NCBI RefSeq assembly: GCF_001648475.1
Contig: NZ_LXSQ01000022.1
Location: 1-13,700 of the forward strand
DNA length: 13,700 nucleotides
Direction of reading: 5' to 3'
Origin: Eikenella halliae
GTDB taxonomy: Bacteria > Pseudomonadota > Gammaproteobacteria > Burkholderiales > Neisseriaceae
Made by a program: the position numbers and the translations under genes. The notes beneath the pieces are model-generated. The model was not told the DNA's origin, did not search any database, and saw nothing but the letters and a program-made list of their open reading frames with translations. Below, piece after piece: positions 1 through 5,176 of the stretch (the first letter of the stretch is position 1; every line of letters starts with the position of its first letter).

Positions 1-1
1 T

Positions 2-376
2 CCCTGCCCCTACCTGATTGAGCACGTTTACTCCGACAACGGTACGGAATACAAAGGCTCGGCCAACCATGCTTTCGGAGTAGCCTGTTATGAGAACGGG
101 ATTGGTCAAAAGTTTACCCGGGTTGCCTGTCCGCAGACCAACGGTAAGGCGGAACGGGTTATCCGCACCCTGATGGAGAGGTGGCATGGGAAACAGTCGT
201 TTGACGGTCCGGAGCATCGGCAAAAGGAGCTGTGCCGCTTTGTTAATTTCTATAATACGGTGAAGCTGCACCGCAGTTTGGACGGCGATATGCCGTTTGA
301 GGTCTTGCAGGCTTCACTCTCAACCTGTGGTGTAAACAACGCGACGATTTCCTACACATTATCATTAGTTTTATAG
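2..376 (+). CDS. IS481-family transposase, C-terminal part (5' end outside window)
   Basis: The reading frame is open from base 2 to a TAG at 374-376 and gives 124 residues. It carries the C-terminal half of an rve/DDE integrase core. YSDNGTEYKG holds the second catalytic Asp, and CPQTNGKAERVIRTL holds the catalytic Glu in the usual NGKAER context. The tail FVNFYNTVKLHRSLDGDMPFEVL is the typical IS481 ending. Proteins of this family are normally about 300-350 residues, so more than half lies upstream of the window and its intactness cannot be judged. The last ~20 residues (from about 326) are unlike a folded domain and are probably translated inverted repeat plus flank; the stop codon lies in a Correia-type remnant. 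The protein would act in DNA cut-and-paste of its own element. Family assignment rests on recognised motifs. Confidence 0.85.
   Translation, partial: PCPYLIEHVYSDNGTEYKGSANHAFGVACYENGIGQKFTRVACPQTNGKAERVIRTLMERWHGKQSFDGPEHRQKELCRFVNFYNTVKLHRSLDGDMPFEVLQASLSTCGVNNATISYTLSLVL
326..356 (+). mobile_element. Possible right inverted repeat of the IS481-type element
   Basis: The stretch begins TGTGGTGTAAACAAC and ends CCTACA. IS481-family ends commonly read TGT...ACA, with a GTAAACAAC-like block, and this lies right where the transposase domain ends. The left end is outside the window, so neither the inverted repeat nor a target duplication can be confirmed. Confidence 0.4.
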
Positions 377-399
377 TGAATTAAATTTAATCCACTATA
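372..399. repeat. 28-bp Correia-type remnant (two terminal repeats joined, core lost)
   Basis: The segment reads inward from TATAGTGAA at 372 and from the right end TCCACTATA at 399. It is a near-perfect palindrome, with one mismatched pair, centred on TTAAATTTAA. It equals the left and right ends of the intact Correia-type copy at 9554-9659, joined at their shared 10-bp palindrome. The first five bases supply the TAG stop of the upstream transposase frame. Confidence 0.8.
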
Positions 400-417
400 G
401 TTGCGCACTCGCATAAA

Positions 418-471
418 AGGCTACCTGAAAAACGACGCAGCAATCTTGCCGTGCCGCTTTTCAGGTAGCCT
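418..471 (-). terminator. Inverted DUS pair, likely bidirectional terminator
   Basis: AGGCTACCTGAA at 418-429 and its reverse complement at 460-471 can pair over about 14 bp, including flanking A/T, with a loop of roughly 26-30 bases. Read on the minus strand the stem is followed by TTTTATG, and on the plus strand by GTTTTGG. It lies downstream of the acetamidase gene (-) and of the transposase gene (+), so it could end transcription from both sides. Confidence 0.6.
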
Positions 472-495
472 GTTTTGGTTTTACGGTAACCGGCT

Positions 496-524
496 AAAAC
501 GGTTCTCCCGTTTTCAGGTAGCCT
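496..524 (-). terminator. Small hairpin overlapping a single DUS
   Basis: AAAACGG (496-502) pairs with CCGTTTT (508-514) around a 5-base loop, and a DUS in the reverse orientation follows at 513-524. It is about 30 bp beyond the acetamidase stop codon, so it may be the first part of that gene's termination region. The stem is short and the U-tract weak. Confidence 0.4.
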
Positions 525-553
525 TTTGCCGCTTCCATTCTAGGCCAAACGCG

Positions 554-1462
554 TTATGGCAACTCAACCCCTAATTGTTCCGTTACCTTGCGCGGCAGGG
601 CGAAGCGGCAGGTTTTGTTGGGATCGACCACTTGGCACACCTGCAAATCGCCGGCGATGCTTTGTAGGGCGATGGCCTGGTTGGCATCGAGCCCGCCGTG
701 GGCGGTGAGCAGGTCGGTGGCCATCAGGGTGGCGGTTTCGGCGGCTTGATCCAAATCGGGGCTGGAAGCGATGGTGTAGCAGCAGTCGGCGGTCACGGCC
801 AGCGGCAGGGGATAGGGGCGGCCTTTGATGACGCTCACGTCCACTTCCACCGCGCCTTTGATTTCCAGGCCGGAAATGCCTACCTCGCCGTCGCCCATAC
901 CGGCGTGCAAATCGCCCATGGCCAGCAGCGCGCCGGGCACGTTTACCGGCAGGAGCAGCGTGGTGCCTTCGGCGATGATTTTGGTGTCCATATTGCCGCC
1001 GTGTGCATCGGGCGTGCCGCAGCTGATGGTGCCTTCGGCGGGGGCAGTGCCGATGACGCCGATCATCGGGTTGAGCGGCAGGCGCACTTTGCCGAACAAG
1101 ACAACGTGGTTGTCTTCCACCGGCACGATGTCGATGCGACCGCGTTCCAGCCGCTTACCGGCCACGCCTGCGCCGGGCAGGGTGGCGAGCACGGCCTGTT
1201 TGCCCAGTTCGATGCGGCGGATGTGCACGCGCAGGGTGTCGCCCGGCTCGGCGTCTTCCACAAACAGGGGGCCGGTGGCGGGATTGATGCGGTTCCAGTC
1301 GAGATTGTCGAAGGTGTCGTCGGGGGTTTGGATTTGGTCGGTGAAGCAGTCGCAGGTTTCAAAACGCACGCGGCTGCCGGATGCGACGCGCAGCACGGGG
1401 GCGTTGTCGGGCGACATGGCGAATACGGTTTGGCTGGCGGGAATGGTGGGGAGTGTGGTCAT
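554..1462 (-). CDS. Acetamidase/formamidase family amidohydrolase
   Basis: The 302-residue product matches the FmdA/AmdA family, cytoplasmic enzymes that hydrolyse short amides such as formamide or acetamide to the acid and ammonia. Recognisable blocks are FDNLDWNRINPATGPLFVEDAEPGD-like text near residues 50-75, GTPDAHGGNMD around 150-160, LLAMGDLHAGMGDGEVGISGLE around 180-200 and the late ADCCYTIASS block. The HGGNMD and GDLHA.MGDGE stretches carry the family's conserved His/Asp/Glu residues. Length is normal for the family (about 300), and there is no signal peptide. The ATG at 1462 is supported by AAGGA eight bases upstream (1471-1475). The gene stands alone; its likely promoter is in the Correia element just upstream. 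Exact substrate cannot be told from sequence. Confidence 0.88.
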   Translation of the reverse strand: MTTLPTIPASQTVFAMSPDNAPVLRVASGSRVRFETCDCFTDQIQTPDDTFDNLDWNRINPATGPLFVEDAEPGDTLRVHIRRIELGKQAVLATLPGAGVAGKRLERGRIDIVPVEDNHVVLFGKVRLPLNPMIGVIGTAPAEGTISCGTPDAHGGNMDTKIIAEGTTLLLPVNVPGALLAMGDLHAGMGDGEVGISGLEIKGAVEVDVSVIKGRPYPLPLAVTADCCYTIASSPDLDQAAETATLMATDLLTAHGGLDANQAIALQSIAGDLQVCQVVDPNKTCRFALPRKVTEQLGVELP

Positions 1463-1501
1463 GGCGGGTGTCCTTGAGGTTAGGGAAATGGGTTGGCTGT
1501 A

Positions 1502-1513
1502 AGGCTACCTGAA
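1502..1513 (+). repeat. DUS (AGGCTACCTGAA), left partner of a split inverted pair
   Basis: Exact Eikenella-dialect DUS. Its inverted partner is at 1635-1646, and the Correia element at 1529-1630 sits between the two arms. The pair was probably once a compact hairpin. Confidence 0.9.
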
Positions 1514-1526
1514 AATTGGTTTGGGC

Positions 1527-1556
1527 TCTATAGTGAATTAACAAAAATCACGACAA
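1527..1556 (-). promoter_or_regulatory. Correia-borne outward promoter for the acetamidase gene
   Basis: On the minus strand TTGTCG (1551-1556) and TATAGA (1527-1532) are separated by 18 bases. This uses the conserved TTGTC block of the Correia core as -35 and the terminal TATA as -10, the arrangement I recall for Correia promoters in Neisseria. Transcription would start near 1520 and reach the ATG at 1462 after about 58 bases. No better promoter is visible in between. Confidence 0.55.
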
Positions 1557-1630
1557 GCGGCGAGCCGCAGACAGTACACATGTTACGGCAAGGCGAGCCA
1601 ACGCTGTACTGGTTTTGTTAATTCACTATA
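1529..1630 (+). mobile_element. Correia-type (NEMIS/CREE) miniature element, intact short form
   Basis: The 102-bp element starts TATAGTGAATTAACAAAA and ends with the exact reverse complement of these 18 bases. The core contains GGCGAGCCGCAGACAGTACA, then TACGGCAAGGCGAG and CAACGCTGTACTGG, which are hallmarks of Correia elements as I remember them from Neisseria. It is the short form, without the roughly 50-bp internal block said to carry an IHF site. It is non-coding, and would be mobilised in trans. Transcripts through it can fold into a long hairpin, a known RNase III target in Neisseria. Confidence 0.85.
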
Positions 1631-1634
1631 CATT

Positions 1635-1646
1635 TTCAGGTAGCCT
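1635..1646 (-). repeat. DUS, right partner of a split inverted pair
   Basis: Exact reverse complement DUS, four bases beyond the Correia right end. Partner of the copy at 1502-1513. Confidence 0.9.
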
Positions 1647-1673
1647 TTTTGGCGTTCTCTGATAATCGGCGAA

Positions 1674-1704
1674 CAAAAACGGCATCCCCAATCGGATGCC
1701 GTTT
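1674..1704 (-). terminator. Intrinsic terminator of gltS
   Basis: An 11-bp stem (AAACGGCATCC at 1677-1687 with GGATGCCGTTT at 1694-1704) closes a 6-base loop. On the minus strand it is followed by an uninterrupted T-run and TTGTTC. It begins 18 bases after the gltS stop. It is one of the few terminators in this window not built from DUS copies. Confidence 0.85.
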
Positions 1705-1721
1705 GCTCATGCCGGGGCAGG

Positions 1722-2936
1722 CTATTTCAGGAAGTTCACGAAGCCGGCCAGAATCAGCGCGTTGATGATGTCCACGAAGAACGCGCCCACCAGCGGCACA
1801 ATCAGGAAGGCCTTGTGCGAAGAACCGAAGCGCTCGGTGATGGACTGCATATTGGCCACGGCGGTGGGGGTGGCGCCGAGGCCGAAGCCGCAGTGGCCGG
1901 CGGCCAGCACGGTGGCATCGTAGTCGCGGCCCATGAATACGTAGGTAACGTAGGTGGCATACAGAATCATCACCACGGTTTGAATCAGCAGGATGATGGT
2001 TACTTTCCCTGCCAAGTCAGTCAACTGCCACAGTTGCAGGTTCAACAGGGCCATGGCCAGGAAGAGCGAGAGTGAGGCATTGCCGAACACGTCGATGGCG
2101 CGGTCGAACATATTGAATTTAAACGCGCTCACCAATACGTTGCGCAATACCACGCCGCCAAACAGCGCCCATACGAATTTGGGCAGGTCGAACAGGTATT
2201 GTTTGTCGATACCGTCCATCACTTCGGCAAATGAGAGGCAGGCGGCAAACATGGCCAGGGTTTCGATGGCCGAAGTGGCGGTAATCAGGCGGGTTTGCTC
2301 AGCACGCTCGAACATATTGTCGGTGCTGTCGTGAGCCTGGTCATCTGCCGAAACAGTAGAATCCAAAGGCTTACGCCCCATTTTATTGATGAGGCGGCGT
2401 GCCACTGGGCCGCCGATGATGCCGCCGGCCACTAGGCCGAAGGTGGCTGAAGCCATGCCCAATTCGGCAGCGGCAGGCACACCGTATTTGATTAAGTCGG
2501 GCGCCCAGCCGGCTGCCGTGCCGTGGCCGCCGGTGAGGGTGATAGAGCCGGTGATCAGGCCAGTCATCGGGTGCAGGCCGAACACACTGGCCAAACCCAC
2601 GCCGATAATGTTTTGCACAAAGATAAATGCGCCCACGATGGCGGTGAACACCACCAGCGGAATACCGCCGGCTTTCAGGCGGGAGAAATCCGCGCTCAGG
2701 CCGATGGAGGTAAAGAAAATCAACATAAATGCGTCTTGCAGCGGTTTTTGAAACTGGAAGCCGATGCCCGTGGCCGCATGCAGGCTAAACAGGCAGATAG
2801 CCGCCACCAGGCCGCCCGCCACCGGCTCGGGAATGTTGAAATCCCGCAAAAACTTGATTTTGTTAACCATCAGTTTACCCAATAGCAGTACTATGGTGGC
2901 TGCAATCAGGGTGTAGTAGCTGTTCACTTCTATCAT
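1722..2936 (-). CDS. gltS: Sodium/glutamate symporter
   Basis: The 404-residue product aligns by eye along its whole length with E. coli GltS (about 401 residues), an inner-membrane carrier importing glutamate with Na+. Shared blocks include the N-terminal IPEPVAGGL, FFTSIGLSAD, the GSITLTGGHGTAAGW re-entrant segment, ATFGLVAGGIIGGPVARRL, and in the second half FGNASLSLFLAMALL and AGHCGFGLGATPTAVANMQ, with ITERFG close behind. The two GG/GH-rich re-entrant loops are the inverted-repeat signature of the family. I chose the ATG at 2936: it gives the family N-terminus and has AGGA eight bases upstream (2945-2948). A TTG-initiated extension to 2993 would run through the promoter-proximal hairpin and is unlikely. 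It is a monocistronic unit with its own promoter and terminator. Confidence 0.96.
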   Translation of the reverse strand: MIEVNSYYTLIAATIVLLLGKLMVNKIKFLRDFNIPEPVAGGLVAAICLFSLHAATGIGFQFQKPLQDAFMLIFFTSIGLSADFSRLKAGGIPLVVFTAIVGAFIFVQNIIGVGLASVFGLHPMTGLITGSITLTGGHGTAAGWAPDLIKYGVPAAAELGMASATFGLVAGGIIGGPVARRLINKMGRKPLDSTVSADDQAHDSTDNMFERAEQTRLITATSAIETLAMFAACLSFAEVMDGIDKQYLFDLPKFVWALFGGVVLRNVLVSAFKFNMFDRAIDVFGNASLSLFLAMALLNLQLWQLTDLAGKVTIILLIQTVVMILYATYVTYVFMGRDYDATVLAAGHCGFGLGATPTAVANMQSITERFGSSHKAFLIVPLVGAFFVDIINALILAGFVNFLK

Positions 2937-2975
2937 GACTTTATTCCTATTGAAAATAGAGAAATAATTAAATGC

Positions 2976-3000
2976 AGGCCTGTTGTCCGCCAACAGGCCT
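2976..3000 (-). promoter_or_regulatory. 5'-terminal stem-loop of the gltS mRNA
   Basis: AGGCCTGTTG and CAACAGGCCT form a perfect 10-bp stem around a 5-base loop. The predicted start site is at about 3000-3002, so the hairpin would begin within a few bases of the mRNA 5' end, about 40 bases before the gltS ATG. There is no long U-tract after it, so it looks more like an RNA-stabilising or regulatory element than a terminator. Confidence 0.6.
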
Positions 3001-3007
3001 CGGGCAA

Positions 3008-3036
3008 ATATTAGGATAGCAGTTAAAAATTGTCAA
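3008..3036 (-). promoter_or_regulatory. Sigma-70 promoter of gltS
   Basis: On the minus strand a perfect -35 TTGACA (3031-3036) is followed after exactly 17 bases by -10 TAATAT (3008-3013). This is among the best consensus matches in the window. The start would be about 65 bases upstream of the gltS ATG. Confidence 0.8.
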
Positions 3037-3066
3037 AGACTATGGATTATTTTTTACAATAGGCAG

Positions 3067-3078
3067 AGGCTACCTGAA
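3067..3078 (+). repeat. Single DUS
   Basis: Exact AGGCTACCTGAA, 31 bp upstream of the gltS -35 box and with no nearby inverted partner. The stretch from here to 3222 holds no gene I can support. Confidence 0.85.
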
Positions 3079-3222
3079 AAACGGCAGGGGGCTGTAATGT
3101 TTGATAGTTATGGGGTTTTAACTCTTTTGGCGCTGTATCTGGGTGATGCTTGGTATGGCAAAGGGTAGGGTTGATATCTGCCGCTTGCTTTGGCGTGGCT
3201 TGGCGCCATGATATGGCCAATC

Positions 3223-3257
3223 AAAAGGCTACCTGAAAAACGTTCAGGTAGCCTTTT
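3223..3257 (-). terminator. DUS-pair terminator downstream of pgl
   Basis: A perfect 15-bp stem made by two inverted DUS copies (3226-3237 and 3243-3254) plus flanking AAA/TTT, around a 5-base loop. On either strand the stem ends in TTTT. It lies 46 bp past the pgl stop codon, so it should end pgl transcription. It also separates pgl from the gltS promoter. Confidence 0.8.
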
Positions 3258-3303
3258 AGTATGTAGCAGCCGTGCAGGAAGGCTTGTTGCCGGGTTTGCT
3301 GTT

Positions 3304-4002
3304 TCAATCGGCGTAATACACTTGGCAACGTACATTTGCCCGATGCAGCAGCAGGCTGATGGGGTGTTCGCTTGAGGGTGTAGCGGCGGCCTGTTCCAGC
3401 ACGGCGCGCTTGTCTGCGCCCTGAATCGATAAAAACAGCTGCGGCACGGCGGCGAGTGCGTTCAGGCTCATGCCGATGCGTTCGTGTGCAGCAGTAACCG
3501 GGCTGGTGTGCACCAGTTGACTGAGGCATGCGGGCGACACGGCCGCGGCCAGCTGCGGGGCTTGCGGGAACAGCGAGGCGGTATGACCGTCCGCGCCCAT
3601 GCCGAGCACGGCGATGTCGGGCGTAGGAAAGGCAGCCTCGGCTTCGGCCAGGGCGGCGGCAGGGTCGGATACATCGGTTTGTTCACCCACCAGTGGCAGG
3701 AAGCGGGCGGCAGCGGCGGCGTGTTGCAGCAGGTGGCGGCGCACCAGCGCGGCGTTGCTGTCGGCGTGCTGTGGCGGCACGAGCCGCTCGTCCACCAGGG
3801 TGATGGTGATGCGTGGCCAATCCAGTTTTTGCTGCGCCAGAGCTTCAAAAAACGCCACGGGCGAGCGGCCGCCGGATACGGCCAGCACGGCACGGCCTTG
3901 CGTGTGCAGGCAGTCGCGCAGGCTGTTGGCTATGGCTTCGGCCAGTGCGGCAGCTTGGGCGGCTGGGGTGGGGAAGGTGTGCCAGGTGAGGGATGGGGGC
4001 AT
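3304..4002 (-). CDS. pgl: 6-phosphogluconolactonase
   Basis: The 232-residue protein belongs to the DevB/SOL-type 6-phosphogluconolactonases, cytoplasmic enzymes that hydrolyse 6-phosphogluconolactone to 6-phosphogluconate in the oxidative pentose phosphate pathway. Family motifs are clear: AVSGGRSPVAFFEAL (41-55; usually SGGxTP), LVDERLVPPQHADSN (69-83) and VLGMGADGHTASLFP (132-146). Length is normal. I chose the ATG at 4002, with GGAAAA about ten bases upstream; a TTG at 4029 is possible but adds nothing conserved. No glucose-6-phosphate dehydrogenase or glucokinase gene is adjacent, although these often cluster with pgl in Neisseria. The upstream gene is on the same strand 85 bp away but a DUS hairpin lies between. 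Confidence 0.93.
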   Translation of the reverse strand: MPPSLTWHTFPTPAAQAAALAEAIANSLRDCLHTQGRAVLAVSGGRSPVAFFEALAQQKLDWPRITITLVDERLVPPQHADSNAALVRRHLLQHAAAAARFLPLVGEQTDVSDPAAALAEAEAAFPTPDIAVLGMGADGHTASLFPQAPQLAAAVSPACLSQLVHTSPVTAAHERIGMSLNALAAVPQLFLSIQGADKRAVLEQAAATPSSEHPISLLLHRANVRCQVYYAD

Positions 4003-4031
4003 AAAAGATTTTCCGGTGGTTAAGTGCAAAA

Positions 4032-4060
4032 TTTCAGGTAGCCTGTAAGGCTACCTGAAA
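4032..4060 (-). terminator. Tight DUS-pair hairpin between the membrane protein gene and pgl
   Basis: Two DUS copies in tail-to-tail order (4033-4044 reverse, 4048-4059 forward) give a 13-bp stem with a 3-base loop. On the minus strand it is followed by TTTTGC. It is 28 bp past the membrane gene stop and 30 bp before the pgl ATG, so it may limit read-through into pgl. Confidence 0.6.
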
Positions 4061-4087
4061 GGAGGAGACGGCTTGATTTAGGTCTCG

Positions 4088-4531
4088 TTAAGAGGCAATA
4101 AAAAGCAAGATAAAGATACAAACATACAACGCGACGATGCCGAGGACACCGAACAATATGGGCTTGCCCCATGAGCGGCGTGGATAGTCTGATCCATATC
4201 GTTCTTTCACTAAGGCTACTTGCTTGCGCCCTGCCACGCTATACCAGGCGATGAGTACGGCAGGGCCGACAAAGTTGACTTTTACTCCGGAGAAAATCAC
4301 GAGGAGGATAGCGACCACCAGTACGGCCAGCGTGCCCCATATAAAGCCCTTATTCAGCTTTTCCAGCTCGGTATCGCCCATGGCGCGGGCGTTGAACATA
4401 TGCAGCGCAGCACCGAAAATAGGGGAAAACAGCAGCGACCAGCAAGCAGCTGCATTCGGATTCCACAAGGCAGGGGCTTCTGAACCAAAGTTTTCACTTT
4501 GCGGGGGGCGATAGCGTTCGTCAGAGCTCAT
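4088..4531 (-). CDS. Small multi-pass membrane protein of unknown function
   Basis: I do not recognise this 147-residue protein as a named family. It starts with a polar 22-residue segment, then has three or four hydrophobic stretches at about 28-45, 62-83 (GTLAVLVVAILLVIF), 86-101 and 124-146 (PILFGVLGIVALYVCIFILL). Charged linkers separate them, including KERYGSDYPRRSWGK before the last helix. It resembles small integral membrane proteins common in Neisseriaceae and Moraxellaceae, but I have no function. The ATG at 4531 has GGAGA about seven bases upstream, and a TATAAT box lies upstream as expected. It forms its own unit upstream of pgl. The coding assignment is firm because of length, ribosome site and hydrophobic pattern. 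Confidence 0.75.
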   Translation of the reverse strand: MSSDERYRPPQSENFGSEAPALWNPNAAACWSLLFSPIFGAALHMFNARAMGDTELEKLNKGFIWGTLAVLVVAILLVIFSGVKVNFVGPAVLIAWYSVAGRKQVALVKERYGSDYPRRSWGKPILFGVLGIVALYVCIFILLFIAS

Positions 4532-4571
4532 GGTAGGTCTCCATTGGGGTTAAGTATGTAAATCAGTTCGA

Positions 4572-4602
4572 ATTATATCTTAGGATGAATGGCAGTTGCC
4601 AT
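4572..4602 (-). promoter_or_regulatory. Promoter and possible operator of the membrane protein gene
   Basis: A perfect -10 TATAAT lies at 4572-4577 on the minus strand, 41 bases before the ATG at 4531. No good -35 is present at 16-18 bases. Instead that position is covered by the inverted repeat ATGGCA-GT-TGCCAT (4589-4602), which could be an operator or activator site. Confidence 0.5.
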
Positions 4603-4604
4603 CG

Positions 4605-4616
4605 AGGCTACCTGAA
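4605..4616 (+). repeat. Single DUS
   Basis: Exact AGGCTACCTGAA between pyrI (stop at 4649) and the membrane protein gene; no inverted partner within 400 bp. Confidence 0.85.
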
Positions 4617-4648
4617 AAACAGAGGAGGCTTTTGTTGTGCTTGCTGTT

Positions 4649-5107
4649 TCAGGCTTCGGTTACGAGGCTACGGTCGTAGGTTTTTTCGCAGTAGTGGCAT
4701 TTGAGTCGGGTTTGGCTGCCTAGGCGGCGCACGTAGAAGCGGCTAGCAACGGGCTCGCCGTGGCTGGCGCAGTTGGGGTTGGGGCAGCGGAACACTTCGC
4801 CGATGGTTTCGGGCAGCCGGAGCGGCATTTTTTGCTCGACTTTGAAGTTGGCGATGAGGTTTACCGTGGCTTCGGGGGCGAACAGGGCGAGGCGGTTGGC
4901 GGCGGCTTCGTTGAGCCGGATGCCGTTGATTTTGATGATGTCTTTTCGACCGTGCCGTTTGCTGGGCAGGTTGAAGCCGACGGTTACGGCGCAGCCCTCG
5001 TGCAGTAGTTTGAATTGGCGCAGGATAGTGAGGGCGAGGCCGGCGGGGATGTGGTCGATAACGGTGCCGTTTTCGATGGCTTTGACGCTGAGGCTTTTGT
5101 TGTCCAT
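4649..5107 (-). CDS. pyrI: Aspartate carbamoyltransferase regulatory chain
   Basis: The 152-residue product matches PyrI, the regulatory subunit that binds ATP/CTP and joins catalytic trimers in the class B ATCase. The allosteric domain includes IENGTVIDHIPAG (11-23, with Asp18 and His19), Lys59 and Lys93, at positions equivalent to nucleotide-binding residues in E. coli. The zinc domain has Cys108 and Cys113 (CPNPNC) and Cys137 and Cys140 (CHYC), the full four-cysteine set. Length matches E. coli (153). The ATG at 5107 has only a modest ribosome site (CGGAAA). The gene is the last of pyrB, GH16 gene, pyrI on the minus strand, but a DUS palindrome hairpin lies directly upstream of it, so independent expression or read-through is an open question. 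Confidence 0.97.
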   Translation of the reverse strand: MDNKSLSVKAIENGTVIDHIPAGLALTILRQFKLLHEGCAVTVGFNLPSKRHGRKDIIKINGIRLNEAAANRLALFAPEATVNLIANFKVEQKMPLRLPETIGEVFRCPNPNCASHGEPVASRFYVRRLGSQTRLKCHYCEKTYDRSLVTEA

Positions 5108-5138
5108 TTGGGTTTCCGAATTAGGTTGGATGGAATAA

Positions 5139-5164
5139 AGGCTACCTGAAATTTCAGGTAGCCT
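5139..5164 (-). terminator. Perfect 26-bp DUS palindrome
   Basis: Forward and reverse DUS copies (5139-5150, 5153-5164) abut with two bases between them and form a perfect palindrome. As RNA it gives an 11-bp stem with loop AATT, followed on the minus strand by TTTATT. It lies 12 bp after the GH16 stop and 31 bp before the pyrI start, so it may terminate the GH16 transcript. Confidence 0.65.
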
Positions 5165-5176
5165 GCAAGAGCCGGG

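Noticed and set aside
698..1502. Two long plus-strand frames opposite the acetamidase gene
   Set aside because: They are Gly/Ala/His- or Ser/Thr-rich shadows of a GC-rich gene with clear family identity on the minus strand.
2937..2993. TTG-initiated N-terminal extension of gltS
   Set aside because: The added residues are not in the family, cover the 5' hairpin, and the internal ATG has a good ribosome site.
3097..3168. 23-codon frame starting MFDSYGVLTLLALYLGD after an AGGGGG-like site
   Set aside because: Too short, no recognisable family, no promoter seen, and it lies in a spacer between a DUS and a terminator. Possible but not supportable from this sequence.
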